Part shown: piece after piece, positions 1 to 9,243 of the stretch
How the letters are laid out: each line of letters starts with the position of its first letter
Numbering within the stretch: position 1 is the first letter of the stretch
Source of the DNA: Stackebrandtia endophytica
Lineage (GTDB): Bacteria > Actinomycetota > Actinomycetes > Mycobacteriales > Micromonosporaceae
DNA length: 64,000 nucleotides
Direction: 5' to 3'
NCBI RefSeq assembly: GCF_006716355.1
Contig: NZ_VFOW01000001.1
Coordinates: 744,001-808,000 of the forward strand
Notes under the pieces: generated by a model
The model's input: only the letters and a program-made list of their open reading frames with translations
What the model was told of the DNA's origin: nothing
The model's database searches: none
Made by a program: the position numbers and the translations under genes

Positions 1-80
1 GTCGGGTGTTGACCAAACTGGGTTTGCGGTCTCGGGTGCAGGCGGCGATCCTGGCTCAGGAGTCGGGTATTCAGCTCTGA
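1..80 (+). CDS. C-terminal end of a LuxR/NarL-type regulator (partial)
   Basis: Only the last 25 codons are in the window, read from position 3 to a TGA at 78-80. The peptide begins RVLTKLGLRSRVQAAI and ends ESGIQL. This matches the last two helices of a LuxR-type helix-turn-helix, where the recognition helix is followed by K-LG-xSRxQA. The rest of the gene lies outside the window, so neither the sensory domain nor the target can be judged. Confidence 0.75.
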   Translation, partial: RVLTKLGLRSRVQAAILAQESGIQL

Positions 81-164
81 TGGCAACGCCGTTCCCATCG
101 CACGGATACCGCCCTCGACACTCGTGATCTTCACAGAAATCCCTCAGAAAGCACTCAGAGTCCA

Positions 165-190
165 TTGGTAATATCGCCCATCGTTACCAA
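165..190. promoter_or_regulatory. inverted repeat in the 364-bp leader before the acyltransferase gene
   Basis: The stretch 81-444 holds no convincing gene. Its only clear structure is TTGGTAA (165-171) and TTACCAA (184-190), perfect 7-bp arms 12 nt apart, in a locally AT-richer stretch. It could be an operator for the downstream gene or part of the end of the upstream transcription unit. No T tract follows, which argues against an intrinsic terminator. Confidence 0.3.
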
Positions 191-444
191 GTCGTGATGA
201 AGCAGTGGCGTTCGAAGGCTTGGGGCGCAACGCTTTCGTCGCCCTCGGTTCTCAAATGACTACGCGCGAGCCATGACGGGATCAACCTCGGACCGCTCGA
301 CAACCCCACGCGGGCCGACCCGGTGACACCGCGCGCCACCAGGGCACAACCGAATCCATGATGCCGTGACACATTCACCGACAAACGTCCCGAGTGGAAC
401 GTGTTCGGTCGTCCATTCATCCGTGAGGAGCTGTCGACATCGCC

Positions 445-1548
445 ATGTCCGTTGATGCGCCGACCGAACGAGTCCCGACCGCCGAACCGGCACCGGCTGC
501 CGCCAAGCCGGCGGAGAAGCAGCGTGACGCCTACTTCTCCAACGCGAAACTGGCGTTGATCGTCCTCGTCGTGATCGGACACTCGTGGTCTCCGTTGACC
601 GGGCAGAGTTTCTCGGTCAACGCGTTCTACATGACCCTGTACGCGTTCCACATGCCCGCGTTCATCCTGCTGTGTGGCTACTTCTCCCGAAGTTTCACCG
701 GTCGTCCCGACCAACTGCGCCGGGTTCTGACCGGGATCGTGGCGCCCTACGTCATCTTCTCGCTGCTCTACGGACTGCTCCGGATCTGGATCGACGGCGA
801 GTTCTCCTGGTCGTTGCTGTACCCGTACTACCTGACCTGGTTCCTGGCCGCGTTGTTCGTATGGCGGGTGACCTCCCCGATCTGGCGAGTCGTGAAGTAC
901 CCGATCCTGGTGGCCACCCTGATCTCGATCGGCGCGCTCATGATGGATCTGCCCGGTGTCTTCGACATCGGCCGCATCCTGCAGTTCCTGCCGTTCTTCG
1001 TGGTCGGCATGTTCCTTCGTCGGGAACACTTCGAGTACCTGAAACGACCGTTCATCAAGTACCCGGCGGTGGTATTGACCCTGGTGGTGGTGGGTCTGGC
1101 CTATGCGTTCGCCGGCGACCTGAACACCAACTGGATCTACTTCAACGAGGGCGCCGAGCAGATGGACGTGAGTCGACTGACCGCGCTGCCCATCAAGCTG
1201 GTGCTGATGGCGGTCTCGGTGATCCTGCTGGTGACGTTCTTCGCATGGATCCCCGATCGCACCATGCCGTGGACCTCGCTGGGTGAGGCCACCATGTACG
1301 CGTTCCTGCTGCACGGCTTCGTCACTCGCGGCGCCAACTACGGAATGGGCTGGTTCGACAACGATTTCGTGCACACCGCCGCCGGCGCGGTCACGGTGAC
1401 CCTGTTGGCCGTCGGGTTGGCGTTCCTCCTGATGAGCCCACCGGTGAGGTGGTTGACGCGGCCGATCGTCGAACCCAGGCTCGACTGGTTGGTGCGCAGC
1501 CGAGACCAGTTGCAGCCGAGTTCGCGACCGGCCAACGTCAACTCGTGA
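445..1548 (+). CDS. integral-membrane acyltransferase (acyltransferase 3 / fucose 4-O-acetylase-like)
   Basis: The protein has 367 residues. A polar Ala/Pro/Glu-rich N-terminus (about 1-30) is followed by about ten hydrophobic segments. The first segment carries VVIGHSW with the conserved His of the acyltransferase-3 fold near residue 46, and FHMPAFILLCGYF near 72 is typical of the COG3594 sugar O-acetylase group. Such proteins move acyl groups onto extracytoplasmic sugars or cell-wall polymers. The substrate cannot be told here. GAGGAG lies 14-19 nt before the ATG, a somewhat long spacing. The 3' end overlaps the convergent ABC permease gene by 11 nt, so no terminator separates them. Confidence 0.8.
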   Translation: MSVDAPTERVPTAEPAPAAAKPAEKQRDAYFSNAKLALIVLVVIGHSWSPLTGQSFSVNAFYMTLYAFHMPAFILLCGYFSRSFTGRPDQLRRVLTGIVAPYVIFSLLYGLLRIWIDGEFSWSLLYPYYLTWFLAALFVWRVTSPIWRVVKYPILVATLISIGALMMDLPGVFDIGRILQFLPFFVVGMFLRREHFEYLKRPFIKYPAVVLTLVVVGLAYAFAGDLNTNWIYFNEGAEQMDVSRLTALPIKLVLMAVSVILLVTFFAWIPDRTMPWTSLGEATMYAFLLHGFVTRGANYGMGWFDNDFVHTAAGAVTVTLLAVGLAFLLMSPPVRWLTRPIVEPRLDWLVRSRDQLQPSSRPANVNS

Positions 1549-2383
1549 TGTCGGCGGTGGTGAACCGTGCCCAGGCCGCGCTGAGGAACACCGCCACGTA
1601 GACCAGCGGCGCGATGAGACCACCGCCCACGCCACCCCAGTCGACCGGGTCACGCAGCAGACCGGCCCAGTCGCTCCAGTAATGACTGAGCAGGAAGGGA
1701 TGTAGCCAGTCCATCGCGGACAGTCCACCGAAGATCTGATCGAGCAGCACCCAGATGAACGTGGCGATCGCCGCCCCGATGGGCTGCTCGGTCAGCGTCG
1801 AGGCGAACAACCCGATCGCGCACACCGCGGTGAGGCTGATCGACACGTACACCGCGACCAACGCGATACGGCCCAGTGCCTCGGCGAACGGCAGGGTGCC
1901 TCCGGACAGGTTGAGCATGTCGCCGGTGCCGAACAGGATGACGCCGGTGGTGCCGGCGACCAGGCAGACCAGGAAGACGCCGCTGAACGCAGCGGTGACC
2001 AGTGCCCCGAACTTGGTGAACAACAACCTCCGCCGGGACACCGGAACGGTGAGCAGGTAACGCAGCGTACCGACGTTGGCCTCTCCGGCTATCGCGTCAC
2101 CGGCCAAGATGGACATCGCCATGGGCAGGAACATCGTCATCTGCACCAGAAGATTGGTCAGGATGAGGAACAGGCCGTTGCCGAAGATCGACGACAGGAA
2201 CGGCGGCCCGCCGCCGTCGCGGGATCCGGTGGCCCACAGGACCACACCCATCACGATCGGCACCAGACACATGATCGCCAGGCCGACCAGATTGCGGCGC
2301 CTGGTCAGGATCAGTTTCAGTTCCGAGCCCAACATGCCACCCCGCAGGGCGTGCACCCGCCCGGTCGCCTCAGCCACCGACAT
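1538..2383 (-). CDS. ABC-2 type transporter permease
   Basis: The 281-residue membrane protein has about six hydrophobic segments and the large loop after the first segment (GSRDGGGPPFLSS) common in ABC-2 permeases of the NatB/YhaP kind. VGTLRYLLTVPVSRRRLL is the conserved cytoplasmic stretch of this family. Its start overlaps the end of the upstream ATPase gene by 14 nt, so the two are translationally coupled and form one transporter. With the LolA-like gene upstream they make a three-gene unit divergent from a two-component system. The substrate is unknown; envelope-related export is an inference from context. Confidence 0.85.
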   Translation of the reverse strand: MSVAEATGRVHALRGGMLGSELKLILTRRRNLVGLAIMCLVPIVMGVVLWATGSRDGGGPPFLSSIFGNGLFLILTNLLVQMTMFLPMAMSILAGDAIAGEANVGTLRYLLTVPVSRRRLLFTKFGALVTAAFSGVFLVCLVAGTTGVILFGTGDMLNLSGGTLPFAEALGRIALVAVYVSISLTAVCAIGLFASTLTEQPIGAAIATFIWVLLDQIFGGLSAMDWLHPFLLSHYWSDWAGLLRDPVDWGGVGGGLIAPLVYVAVFLSAAWARFTTADITS

Positions 2384-3377
2384 CGAAGCCCTCCCCCGTC
2401 AATGTGACGAACAGTTCCTCCAGGCCCGGAGTGGCCACGTTGAATCCCACCGCCGGGACACCGGCGCCCACCACGTGAGCGATGATCTTCTCCGGCGGCT
2501 GCTCGCCGGGCACGGCGGTGGCCCCCGACGAATCCTCGACGACCTCACCGCACCCCAGGTCACGCAGCGCAGCCGCCGCGGCTGACGGGTCGGGCGAGTC
2601 GACGCGAACCCGACGCCCGGACTGACTGACCAACTCGGACAGTCCACCTTGTGCTTTGAGGGTGCCGCGATGCATGACCGCGACGTGACTGCACACCTGC
2701 TCGACCTCGCTGAGCAGGTGCGTCGACAACAGCACGGTGGTGCCGTCGGCGGCCAGGTCGGCGATGAGCGACCGCACCTCACGGGTGCCCTGCGGGTCCA
2801 GTCCGTTGGTGGGTTCATCGAGGATCAGCAGGTCCCGGGGCCGAAGCAGCGCCGAGGCGATGGCCAACCGCTGCTTCATGCCCAACGAGTAGGCGCGGTA
2901 CCGCTTACGGGCCGCCTTCAACAGACCCACCCGGTCCAGTGCCAGGCTCACCCGCTGCGCGGTATCACCGTCGTCGGTGCTGCGATCGGCGGCGTCCAGG
3001 CGTCGAAGGTTGTCCGCCCCCGTTAGGTAGGGGTGGAACGCCGGTCCCTCGACCAGCGCGCCCACCCTGGGCAGCACGATCGCGGACTGGTCGGGCATCG
3101 GCCGACCCAGCAGTTCGCAACCGCCGGCGGTCGGTTCGATCAGTCCCAACAGCATCCGAATGGTCGTGGTCTTTCCACTGCCGTTGGGCCCCAGGAATCC
3201 CATGACGGCCCCGTCCGGCACGACCAGGTCGAGGTCACGTACCGCGACTGATCCTCCCCGGTAGGCCTTGGTGAGACCGTGGGTGCGCACCGCCGACTCG
3301 CGCGGTGCGCCCCCTGACGACGACGTCATGCTCGATGCCCCGTCTCGGTGTCCGGCGTCGAGGAACTCACCGGACAT
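2370..3377 (-). CDS. ABC transporter ATP-binding protein
   Basis: The 335-residue protein has Walker A GPNGSGKT (63-70), signature YSLGMKQRL (about 163-171) and Walker B LLILDEPTNGLD (about 183-194), followed by a switch histidine in STHLLSEVE. The C-terminal 80 residues are the extension usual in ABC-2 drug- or lipid-export ATPases. An alternative start is the Met at residue 17 (3329), which would remove a low-complexity Ser/Gly leader. The gene begins 3 nt after the LolA-like stop and overlaps the permease gene, so it powers that permease. Confidence 0.9.
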   Translation of the reverse strand: MSGEFLDAGHRDGASSMTSSSGGAPRESAVRTHGLTKAYRGGSVAVRDLDLVVPDGAVMGFLGPNGSGKTTTIRMLLGLIEPTAGGCELLGRPMPDQSAIVLPRVGALVEGPAFHPYLTGADNLRRLDAADRSTDDGDTAQRVSLALDRVGLLKAARKRYRAYSLGMKQRLAIASALLRPRDLLILDEPTNGLDPQGTREVRSLIADLAADGTTVLLSTHLLSEVEQVCSHVAVMHRGTLKAQGGLSELVSQSGRRVRVDSPDPSAAAAALRDLGCGEVVEDSSGATAVPGEQPPEKIIAHVVGAGVPAVGFNVATPGLEELFVTLTGEGFDVGG

Positions 3378-3380
3378 GTC

Positions 3381-4460
3381 CTAGGCCGCGACGTCATACA
3401 GCCGCTCCGGCGTCACCGCGCCGACCAGGACTCGGCCGTCGTCGGTCACCAGTGCCGTCACCAGCGCCGAGGTGATCAGCCGACCCGATCCCCAGTCACC
3501 GCTCACCGCAGGGAACTGCTCGAACAGGCCCGACAGGTCCACGTCGATGTCATCCCGGGACTCGACGTCCTCGGTCATCGATCCGAACAGGGCCTCGGCG
3601 TCGAGATTGACGACCGCCACGGTGTTCCAGCCCTCGCCGACCGTGGTGATCTCACCGTCGTGCTCGGGTTTGGTGGACCCGAGGTCGGTGAAGACGTCGG
3701 TTCCCTCGACGACCTCGACTCCGGCCGGTGGGTTGAATGTGAAGTTCTCCGCGTCGGGGACGTCGAACTCGATGCGGGAGAACGCGACCTCGAAGGCGGG
3801 CTCGGTGGCGCCCACCGCGATCACCTGGGTGCGCAGCGGCAACCCGGTCTCGGAGTCGATGGCCAACCTGACCTGGTCGACCAGTGACACCGAGTCCTTG
3901 GGTTCGAGGATCAGTTCATAGGCGCTTCGACCGGCGATCTCGGCGGTCCCGTCGGTGGTGACGGTCGTCCCCGGTTCGATCGAGGCCAACATCTGTTCGG
4001 CGGCCTCCATCGGCGAGGTCCCGGTGAACTGGTTCGGCGGCCACAGCGCCAGACCTGCTGCCCGGTCGGGCAACGTGTAGTGGACGGCGGTGTTCTGGCG
4101 GCTGTCCCAGGTCCACACGTCCTCACCGTTGCGGATCAGATCGGCCTCGCCCAGCTTGTCCAGCATCGCCACCCGGACCTTGTCGGGTGAGGCGTACCAC
4201 ATGCGCAGGGTGCGGCTGCCCGGTTCCAGCAGGTCACCGGGGAGGTTGGGAAGGCCGAGTTCGACCTTGCTGACGACGGTGCCCGAAACGCCGGGCACGT
4301 CGGAGTTCTGAACGTCGGCCAGCAGCTCGGCCGCCGACCGTGCGGGTAGTTCGGGTGGGTGTTCGGCCGAGACGATTCCGGCTCCGGCCACGACCGCGAT
4401 CGCCACCGCCGCGATCGACAGCGGTACCGCGAAACGGCGCATCGTTCTGGTGCGCGACAT
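3381..4460 (-). CDS. LolA-like secreted or membrane-anchored protein (DUF2092-like)
   Basis: The 359-residue protein begins with a basic stretch and a hydrophobic segment (about 12-30) and then a beta-rich region. Stretches such as RMWYASPDKVRVAML, DVWTWDSRQNTAVHYT and a long run of short strands resemble the LolA/LppX-type half-barrel that holds lipid. AAGGGA lies just before the ATG at 4460. It is the first gene of the operon with the ABC pair, so it may be the extracytoplasmic partner of that transporter. Fold-level assignment is by pattern only. Confidence 0.65.
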   Translation of the reverse strand: MSRTRTMRRFAVPLSIAAVAIAVVAGAGIVSAEHPPELPARSAAELLADVQNSDVPGVSGTVVSKVELGLPNLPGDLLEPGSRTLRMWYASPDKVRVAMLDKLGEADLIRNGEDVWTWDSRQNTAVHYTLPDRAAGLALWPPNQFTGTSPMEAAEQMLASIEPGTTVTTDGTAEIAGRSAYELILEPKDSVSLVDQVRLAIDSETGLPLRTQVIAVGATEPAFEVAFSRIEFDVPDAENFTFNPPAGVEVVEGTDVFTDLGSTKPEHDGEITTVGEGWNTVAVVNLDAEALFGSMTEDVESRDDIDVDLSGLFEQFPAVSGDWGSGRLITSALVTALVTDDGRVLVGAVTPERLYDVAA

Positions 4461-4991
4461 GGCGTCCCTTCGAGTTGTTCGATGTCACGGGGTCTCATCG
4501 TTCGACCACCCCGCGCTGCGCCCTTCGCCATACGAAAGTCGTTGCGGGACAGTCTTGTTGGTATGACTCCCATCATGGCCGAGCCAGACTGAGGTACGAC
4601 TGAGAGACGGCGGGATGGGCGGAGGATGCACCGGATGTGGTGGGGTGGAGTCGCTCAATCAGGCCCACAACGGTGACCACATCCCGGGTAACCGCCCGGC
4701 TGGGTGCCGAACCCGACCGTGTCCGTGTCGGGGTTGACCCATCCGCCCGTCCCCGTCGGGCACGCCTGGCCTGGCGATGAGCGGGGCTGCGCGTCGACGA
4801 GCAGATCGATCGCCCGTTGGCGCGACCCGACGAAACCGAACGACCAACACTTGGTCGGCTGGCGCCGGAACGGCCCATCGAGTTCCCATGACGGCCAACG
4901 TCGACGAATACGGCTGATCCCGCCCGTGATGTCGTCCAGCCGACAGGGCCGAATCGAGGACTTCGCTCCGTCATGGATTACCGTCGATGGC
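4461..4991. other. 531-bp intergenic region between divergent operons
   Basis: This stretch separates the LolA-like/ABC operon (minus) from the response regulator (plus) and must hold both promoters. Open frames exist on both strands, but their translations are Arg/Ser/Pro-rich without family resemblance, as expected for unselected GC-rich DNA. I see no RNA gene or strong palindrome. Confidence 0.5.
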
Positions 4992-5669
4992 ATGCGACTA
5001 CTGATCGTGGAGGACGAACGTCGGATGGCCAACGCCCTGGCGCGGGGCCTGCGGGCCGACGGGTTCGCCGTGGAGGTGGTCCACGACGGTAAGGCGGGCC
5101 TGGATGCGGCCCGATTCGGCAGTTACGACGCCATCATCCTCGACATCATGTTGCCGGTGATGTCCGGATACGAGGTCATCCGGGCGCTGCGCGCCGCCGA
5201 CAACTGGGTGCCGGTGCTGGTGCTGTCGGCCAAGGACGGCGAGTACGACCAGTCCGACGGCCTCGACCTCGGCGCCGACGACTACCTGACCAAACCGTTC
5301 TCCTACGTGGTCCTGCTGGCCAGGCTGCGTGCCCTGCTGCGGCGCGGCAAACCGGCGCGGCCGTCGGTGTTGGCCGTCGGCGATCTCACCCTGGACCCCG
5401 GCCGTCGCCGTGTCGAGCGCGACGGCACCGCGATCTCCCTGTCCACCAGGGAGTTCGCTCTGTTGGAGTATCTGATGCACCACGCCGAACAGGTCGTCAC
5501 GAAGGTGACGCTGCTGGATCACGTGTGGTCGGCGAGTGAGGACACCCACGTCAACCTGGTCGAGGTCTACATCGGATATCTGCGCCGCAAGATCGACACC
5601 CCGTTCGGACGACGCAGCCTGCAGACGGTACGCGGTGCCGGATACCGGTTGACCGCCGAGGCGACATGA
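4992..5669 (+). CDS. OmpR/PhoB-family response regulator
   Basis: The 225-residue protein starts at ATG 4992 because the receiver domain begins there (MRLLIVEDE). The acidic pair E7/D8, phospho-acceptor D51 in IILDIMLP and the Lys in LTKPF (about 102) are present. The C-terminal winged helix (about 130-222) is complete, with STREFALLEYLM and the terminal RTVRGAGYRL. Its stop overlaps the kinase ATG by 4 nt (ATGA at 5666). The divergent ABC/LolA-like operon is a plausible target, by analogy with transporter-linked two-component systems. Confidence 0.92.
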   Translation: MRLLIVEDERRMANALARGLRADGFAVEVVHDGKAGLDAARFGSYDAIILDIMLPVMSGYEVIRALRAADNWVPVLVLSAKDGEYDQSDGLDLGADDYLTKPFSYVVLLARLRALLRRGKPARPSVLAVGDLTLDPGRRRVERDGTAISLSTREFALLEYLMHHAEQVVTKVTLLDHVWSASEDTHVNLVEVYIGYLRRKIDTPFGRRSLQTVRGAGYRLTAEAT

Positions 5670-6877
5670 GCATCCGGTGGCACACGTTGCCGCTGCGGGT
5701 GCGCCTGGTCGCCTTGGGCGTGATCGGCCTGCTGGTCGGTTTCGTCATCGGCGGCGGGGTCCTGGTGTGGGCGTTGCACATGTCGTTGCGACACTCCGTC
5801 GACGCCGCAGCCGAACGCACCGCCGCCGACATCGTGGAACTGCTGGACGCCGGAGAGCTCCCCGACCCGATCCCCACCGGCCGCGACTTCACCATCGTGC
5901 AGGTCTTCGACACCGACGGCCGGTTCGAGCACGGCTCCCTCGGCGCCGATCCGCTGGTTCCATTGCTGCGCAACGATTTGTGGGAGCAGGCCCTGGATGG
6001 CCGCAACTTCACCGTCGACGGCAGCCGAGCCAGCCTGGATGGCACGCTTCGGGCCACGATGGCCCGATCCGGCGACCACCTCGTGATCGTGGCCGTCTCG
6101 GAGCAGGAGATGAGCGCGGTCCCGAAACTGACCCACGGGTTGGCGATCACCTTCGGGGCGCTGGCCGCGGTCGTGGCGGTCGCACTGTGGTGGGCGGTGG
6201 GTTGGACGCTGCGTCCGGTGGAGACCGCCCGCGCGAAACAGCGCGCGTTCGTCGCCGACGCCGCGCACGAACTGCGCAGCCCGTTGGCCAACATGCGCAC
6301 CGAACTTGAGGTCGCCGCCCGAATCGGCGCCCAGGACGGGCTGATCGAGGACCTGCTGACCGATGTGAATCGGTTGTCCCGCATGACCGAGGATCTGTTG
6401 TTGCTGGCACGGCTCGACGACGCCCGACGTCCGTGGCGCCCGGGACCGGTGAATCTGACCGAGTTGGCCGGCGAGGTCGCCGCCGACTATTCCGAGGCGC
6501 GGGTGCCGGTCGAGCTGAACGTGCCGGACCAGTCGGTGGAGTTGACCGCCGACGCCGACGGGCTGCACCGCATCCTGGTCAATTTGCTGGACAATGCGGT
6601 CCGCCACGCCGAAACCCGCGTCGAACTGGGTTATCGGGCGCAGGGTGACTCGGTCGTCCTCACCGTGATCGACGACGGGCCGGGGGTTCCGGCGGCCGAA
6701 CGGGAGTGGGTGTTCGACCGGTTCACCCGCCTCGACGACTCCCGAGACCGCGACCTGGGAGGCACCGGCCTCGGATTGTCCATCGTGGCGGAGTTGGTGG
6801 CGGCGCATCGCGGCACGGTTCGACTGGCCGACGCGACGCCGCACGGGCTACGGGCCGAGGTGACCCTGCCGAGGTGA
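5666..6877 (+). CDS. sensor histidine kinase
   Basis: The 403-residue kinase has a first membrane helix at about 14-37, an extracytoplasmic sensor of about 115 residues, a second helix at about 158-180, then FVADAAHELRSPLANM with phospho-acceptor H201. The ATP-binding domain has an N box (HRILVNLLDNAVRHA), DDGPGV and GTGLGLSI. The linker between helix two and the H box is very short, so a full HAMP domain is absent or reduced. It is translationally coupled to the response regulator. The ligand is unknown. Confidence 0.92.
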   Translation: MSIRWHTLPLRVRLVALGVIGLLVGFVIGGGVLVWALHMSLRHSVDAAAERTAADIVELLDAGELPDPIPTGRDFTIVQVFDTDGRFEHGSLGADPLVPLLRNDLWEQALDGRNFTVDGSRASLDGTLRATMARSGDHLVIVAVSEQEMSAVPKLTHGLAITFGALAAVVAVALWWAVGWTLRPVETARAKQRAFVADAAHELRSPLANMRTELEVAARIGAQDGLIEDLLTDVNRLSRMTEDLLLLARLDDARRPWRPGPVNLTELAGEVAADYSEARVPVELNVPDQSVELTADADGLHRILVNLLDNAVRHAETRVELGYRAQGDSVVLTVIDDGPGVPAAEREWVFDRFTRLDDSRDRDLGGTGLGLSIVAELVAAHRGTVRLADATPHGLRAEVTLPR

Positions 6878-6895
6878 CCGACGACGAGGGTCGGC

Positions 6896-7789
6896 TCAGG
6901 CGCAGCTGAGACCGGCCTCCACGGCGACGGTCTTAGGAAGGTCGGCGATCTCGTCGACGTCGAACCAACGCAGGTCGGAGGTGGAACCGCCGACGTCGAG
7001 GATGCGCAGCGGTGTCTCCTCCTCGATCCGCGCACCCCAGATGATGTTGATGCCGTGGAAGTTCGAGGGCCGTCCGTCCGGGGTGACCGATTCCGGGTCG
7101 TGTCGCGACACCAGGCCACGCAGCCCGGTCAACTCGGCGCGTTGGCTGGTCTCCTCGTAAACCTCACGCAACAGCCCCTCCTCCGGTGTCTCGCCGAAGT
7201 CGACGCCGCCCCCGGGCAGGTGCCACAGGCCCGCCGCCCAGTACCCCGGCGGAATCATCGTCAACAGGACCTTGCCGTCGGGGCGGGTGAGCCAGGCGTA
7301 GGCGCCGACCCGCTGTTCCAGCAGCATCCCCGGCGGCGGCTCGGGGGCTCGCCCTCCGTTGGTCGGCGCGGGCCAGCGGCCGGGCAGGTTCAACATCGTC
7401 GAGGTCTTCGGGCTCATCAGTTCGCCGGACAACCGCGACAGCGGAGTCCACAGGTTGCGGCCCTCACCGTTGTCGAAATCGTCACGCAATGCGCCGCCAG
7501 TGGCCTTGACCTCGTAGAGGACCAGGGTGTTGTGCTGCGACCACTCACTGGTCATCGGCACCACGGTCGAGGTGACCGACCGCAGACCGGTGATCTCGAC
7601 GTCGAGACCGGTCTCCTCGGCGAACTCACGCACCACCGCGTCGGCGGGATCCTCACTGTGTTCGACGCCACCACCGGGAATCCACCAAGCGCCGGCGAAC
7701 TGCGACAACTCAGTCGATCGCTGCATCAGGGTGTTGCCGGCGTCGTCGGTGAGTATTCCGTAAGCGCCCACCCGCATAGTTCGATCCAT
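6896..7789 (-). CDS. tandem Nudix-domain hydrolase
   Basis: The 297-residue protein contains two Nudix domains. The first box (about 37-59) fits Gx5Ex7REUxEExGU fully, with the core REFAEETG. The second (about residues 195-220) has the same spacing and core REVYEET but carries Ser in place of the final Gly. Nudix enzymes cleave nucleoside diphosphates linked to another moiety. Duplicated domains within one chain are uncommon, and the sequence does not show which substrate is used. It stands alone, converging on the kinase gene. Confidence 0.85.
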   Translation of the reverse strand: MDRTMRVGAYGILTDDAGNTLMQRSTELSQFAGAWWIPGGGVEHSEDPADAVVREFAEETGLDVEITGLRSVTSTVVPMTSEWSQHNTLVLYEVKATGGALRDDFDNGEGRNLWTPLSRLSGELMSPKTSTMLNLPGRWPAPTNGGRAPEPPPGMLLEQRVGAYAWLTRPDGKVLLTMIPPGYWAAGLWHLPGGGVDFGETPEEGLLREVYEETSQRAELTGLRGLVSRHDPESVTPDGRPSNFHGINIIWGARIEEETPLRILDVGGSTSDLRWFDVDEIADLPKTVAVEAGLSCA

Positions 7790-7843
7790 CGCCGCAAACC
7801 CTAACAGGTGGGGCCTAATCGACCACCCGGATGACGCTCGGCG

Positions 7844-8695
7844 TCAATCGACCCCGACGGTCGACGAGGCGATCCTCGTCAGTTCGACGCGAGTGGATCG
7901 GGTGTCGTAGTCGTGGTCGGCCAGCCAACGATGGGTCCCCAGGTGACGCACCACCGCGATGCCTCGACCGACCCGTCGAATCCGGTCGCGCAGGCCGATG
8001 TCGGCGCCGTATCCATGCAACACGGCGGGCAACCGGTCGGGATCGTGCAGGGTCAGGCTGATCAGATCCCAAGCCGGGTCCCCGATACCGGCGTCGCCGA
8101 AGTCGATGAGACCGCTGACTTCACCACCGTCGACTAGGACGTGGTAGGAGGCGGCGTCGGCGTGGATCAGGCATTCGGCTGGCGGTGGGTTCTCGGCGGC
8201 GACGGCGATGTGGTCGCGCAGTCGGCGACGCTGCGGTTCGGTCACCGCCCCGCCCAGCCGATCGAGTTCGGTGATGGCCTCAGCGAACATCCGCGGCCGA
8301 AACCGCGCGAATCCGTTGGCGGGAGCTCGATGTAGTCGACCCAGTGCGGCACCGGCGACCATCCAGTCACCCTCGGGACTGTCACCGTCCAATTCGGTGC
8401 CCGGCAGCATCGAGGTGATGAGCACCGCCGACCGCCCGCCGTCGATGACGTCGAGGATCGGCGCGACGGCGACACCGGCCTCGGCCGCCACCCGCATCGC
8501 GGCGACCTCATTGCGCAGCCGGGGAACGACCGTGTCGGCTTTGACGATGAATGGTCGACCGGGCCCACCGGTGGTGAAGACGGCCCGTTCCCGGTGGTCG
8601 ACCAGTACGTCCTCGACCGACACCGGGCGACTCCACCGTCCGGCCACGGTGTCGACCGTATCGGCCAGGACCGACCCGACCCACTGAGATGTCAT
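7844..8695 (-). CDS. aminoglycoside-phosphotransferase-like protein with altered catalytic loop
   Basis: The 283-residue protein has the APH/choline-kinase layout: an N-lobe with a Lys in [10 protein letters not shown], then [13 protein letters not shown] and [12 protein letters not shown]. In the family the catalytic loop reads HxDxxxxN. Here the Asn that helps bind metal is His, while the loop Asp and the later DFGD acid are kept, so it may be a weak kinase or a non-kinase. It is the last gene of a four-gene operon and its start overlaps the upstream stop by 4 nt (ATGA). ATG 8695 is chosen for this overlap and the start of similarity. Confidence 0.72.
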   Translation of the reverse strand: MTSQWVGSVLADTVDTVAGRWSRPVSVEDVLVDHRERAVFTTGGPGRPFIVKADTVVPRLRNEVAAMRVAAEAGVAVAPILDVIDGGRSAVLITSMLPGTELDGDSPEGDWMVAGAALGRLHRAPANGFARFRPRMFAEAITELDRLGGAVTEPQRRRLRDHIAVAAENPPPAECLIHADAASYHVLVDGGEVSGLIDFGDAGIGDPAWDLISLTLHDPDRLPAVLHGYGADIGLRDRIRRVGRGIAVVRHLGTHRWLADHDYDTRSTRVELTRIASSTVGVD

Positions 8696-9243
8696 GACGA
8701 CGGCCGGTGGCCGATGACTCGGGCCGGCACACCGGCGACGATCGCGTTGGGGGGCACGTCCCGGGTGACCACCGCCCCGGCGCCGACCACGGCACCATCC
8801 CCTATGGTCACTCCCTTCAGGACGACCACCTTGGTCGCCAGCCAACAGTTGGAGCCCACCCGCACCGGCGCCTTGGTAATGCCCTGATCCTTTATGGGCA
8901 GGTCGGTGCGGTTGATGGCGTGGTCGAAGTCGATCAGGTAGACGTCGTCGGCGATGAGGGTGGCGTCACCGATGGAGACGTCCAGATAGGAGTTGACGGT
9001 GACCCGGGAACCCAGCACCACGCCGGATCCGATGTGGAGGTTACCCTCGTGGGCCCGGACGGCACTGCCGCTGCCGATGTGGGTGCCGGCTCCGACCGTG
9101 AGACGGCCGTAACCGGGCCGGGCGATGATCTCCACCGCCCGTCCCAGATACACCATTCCCCCGCAACGGACCTGCGGATGCCGCAGCCGCAGCCACAGGT
9201 AACGCAGGTAGTTCAGCCAGAATCTCGGCCTCAGCCGCCACAT
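8692..9243 (-). CDS. left-handed beta-helix (hexapeptide-repeat) acyltransferase
   Basis: The 183-residue protein consists of hexapeptide repeats of the [LIV]-G-x4 kind (for example [23 protein letters not shown]) ending [16 protein letters not shown], the signature C-terminus of the maltose/galactoside O-acetyltransferase and WcaF/NodL group. DFDHAINR supplies the likely catalytic His. ATG 9243 ([10 protein letters not shown]) lies 13 nt inside the end of the methyltransferase gene, and longer readings only add out-of-frame-looking residues. Such enzymes acetylate sugars on surface polysaccharides or small metabolites. Confidence 0.85.
   Translation of the reverse strand: MWRLRPRFWLNYLRYLWLRLRHPQVRCGGMVYLGRAVEIIARPGYGRLTVGAGTHIGSGSAVRAHEGNLHIGSGVVLGSRVTVNSYLDVSIGDATLIADDVYLIDFDHAINRTDLPIKDQGITKAPVRVGSNCWLATKVVVLKGVTIGDGAVVGAGAVVTRDVPPNAIVAGVPARVIGHRPSS

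Noticed and set aside
184-1728. Long minus-strand open frame of 514 codons opposite the acyltransferase gene
   Set aside because: Its product is Gln/His/Arg-rich with no hydrophobic pattern or family resemblance, and it is antisense to a clear membrane enzyme. It is a by-product of GC-rich codon bias.
4573-4974. Minus-strand gene in the 531-bp gap before the response regulator
   Set aside because: Several frames are open here at once on both strands, all with unselected-looking composition; none has a convincing start.
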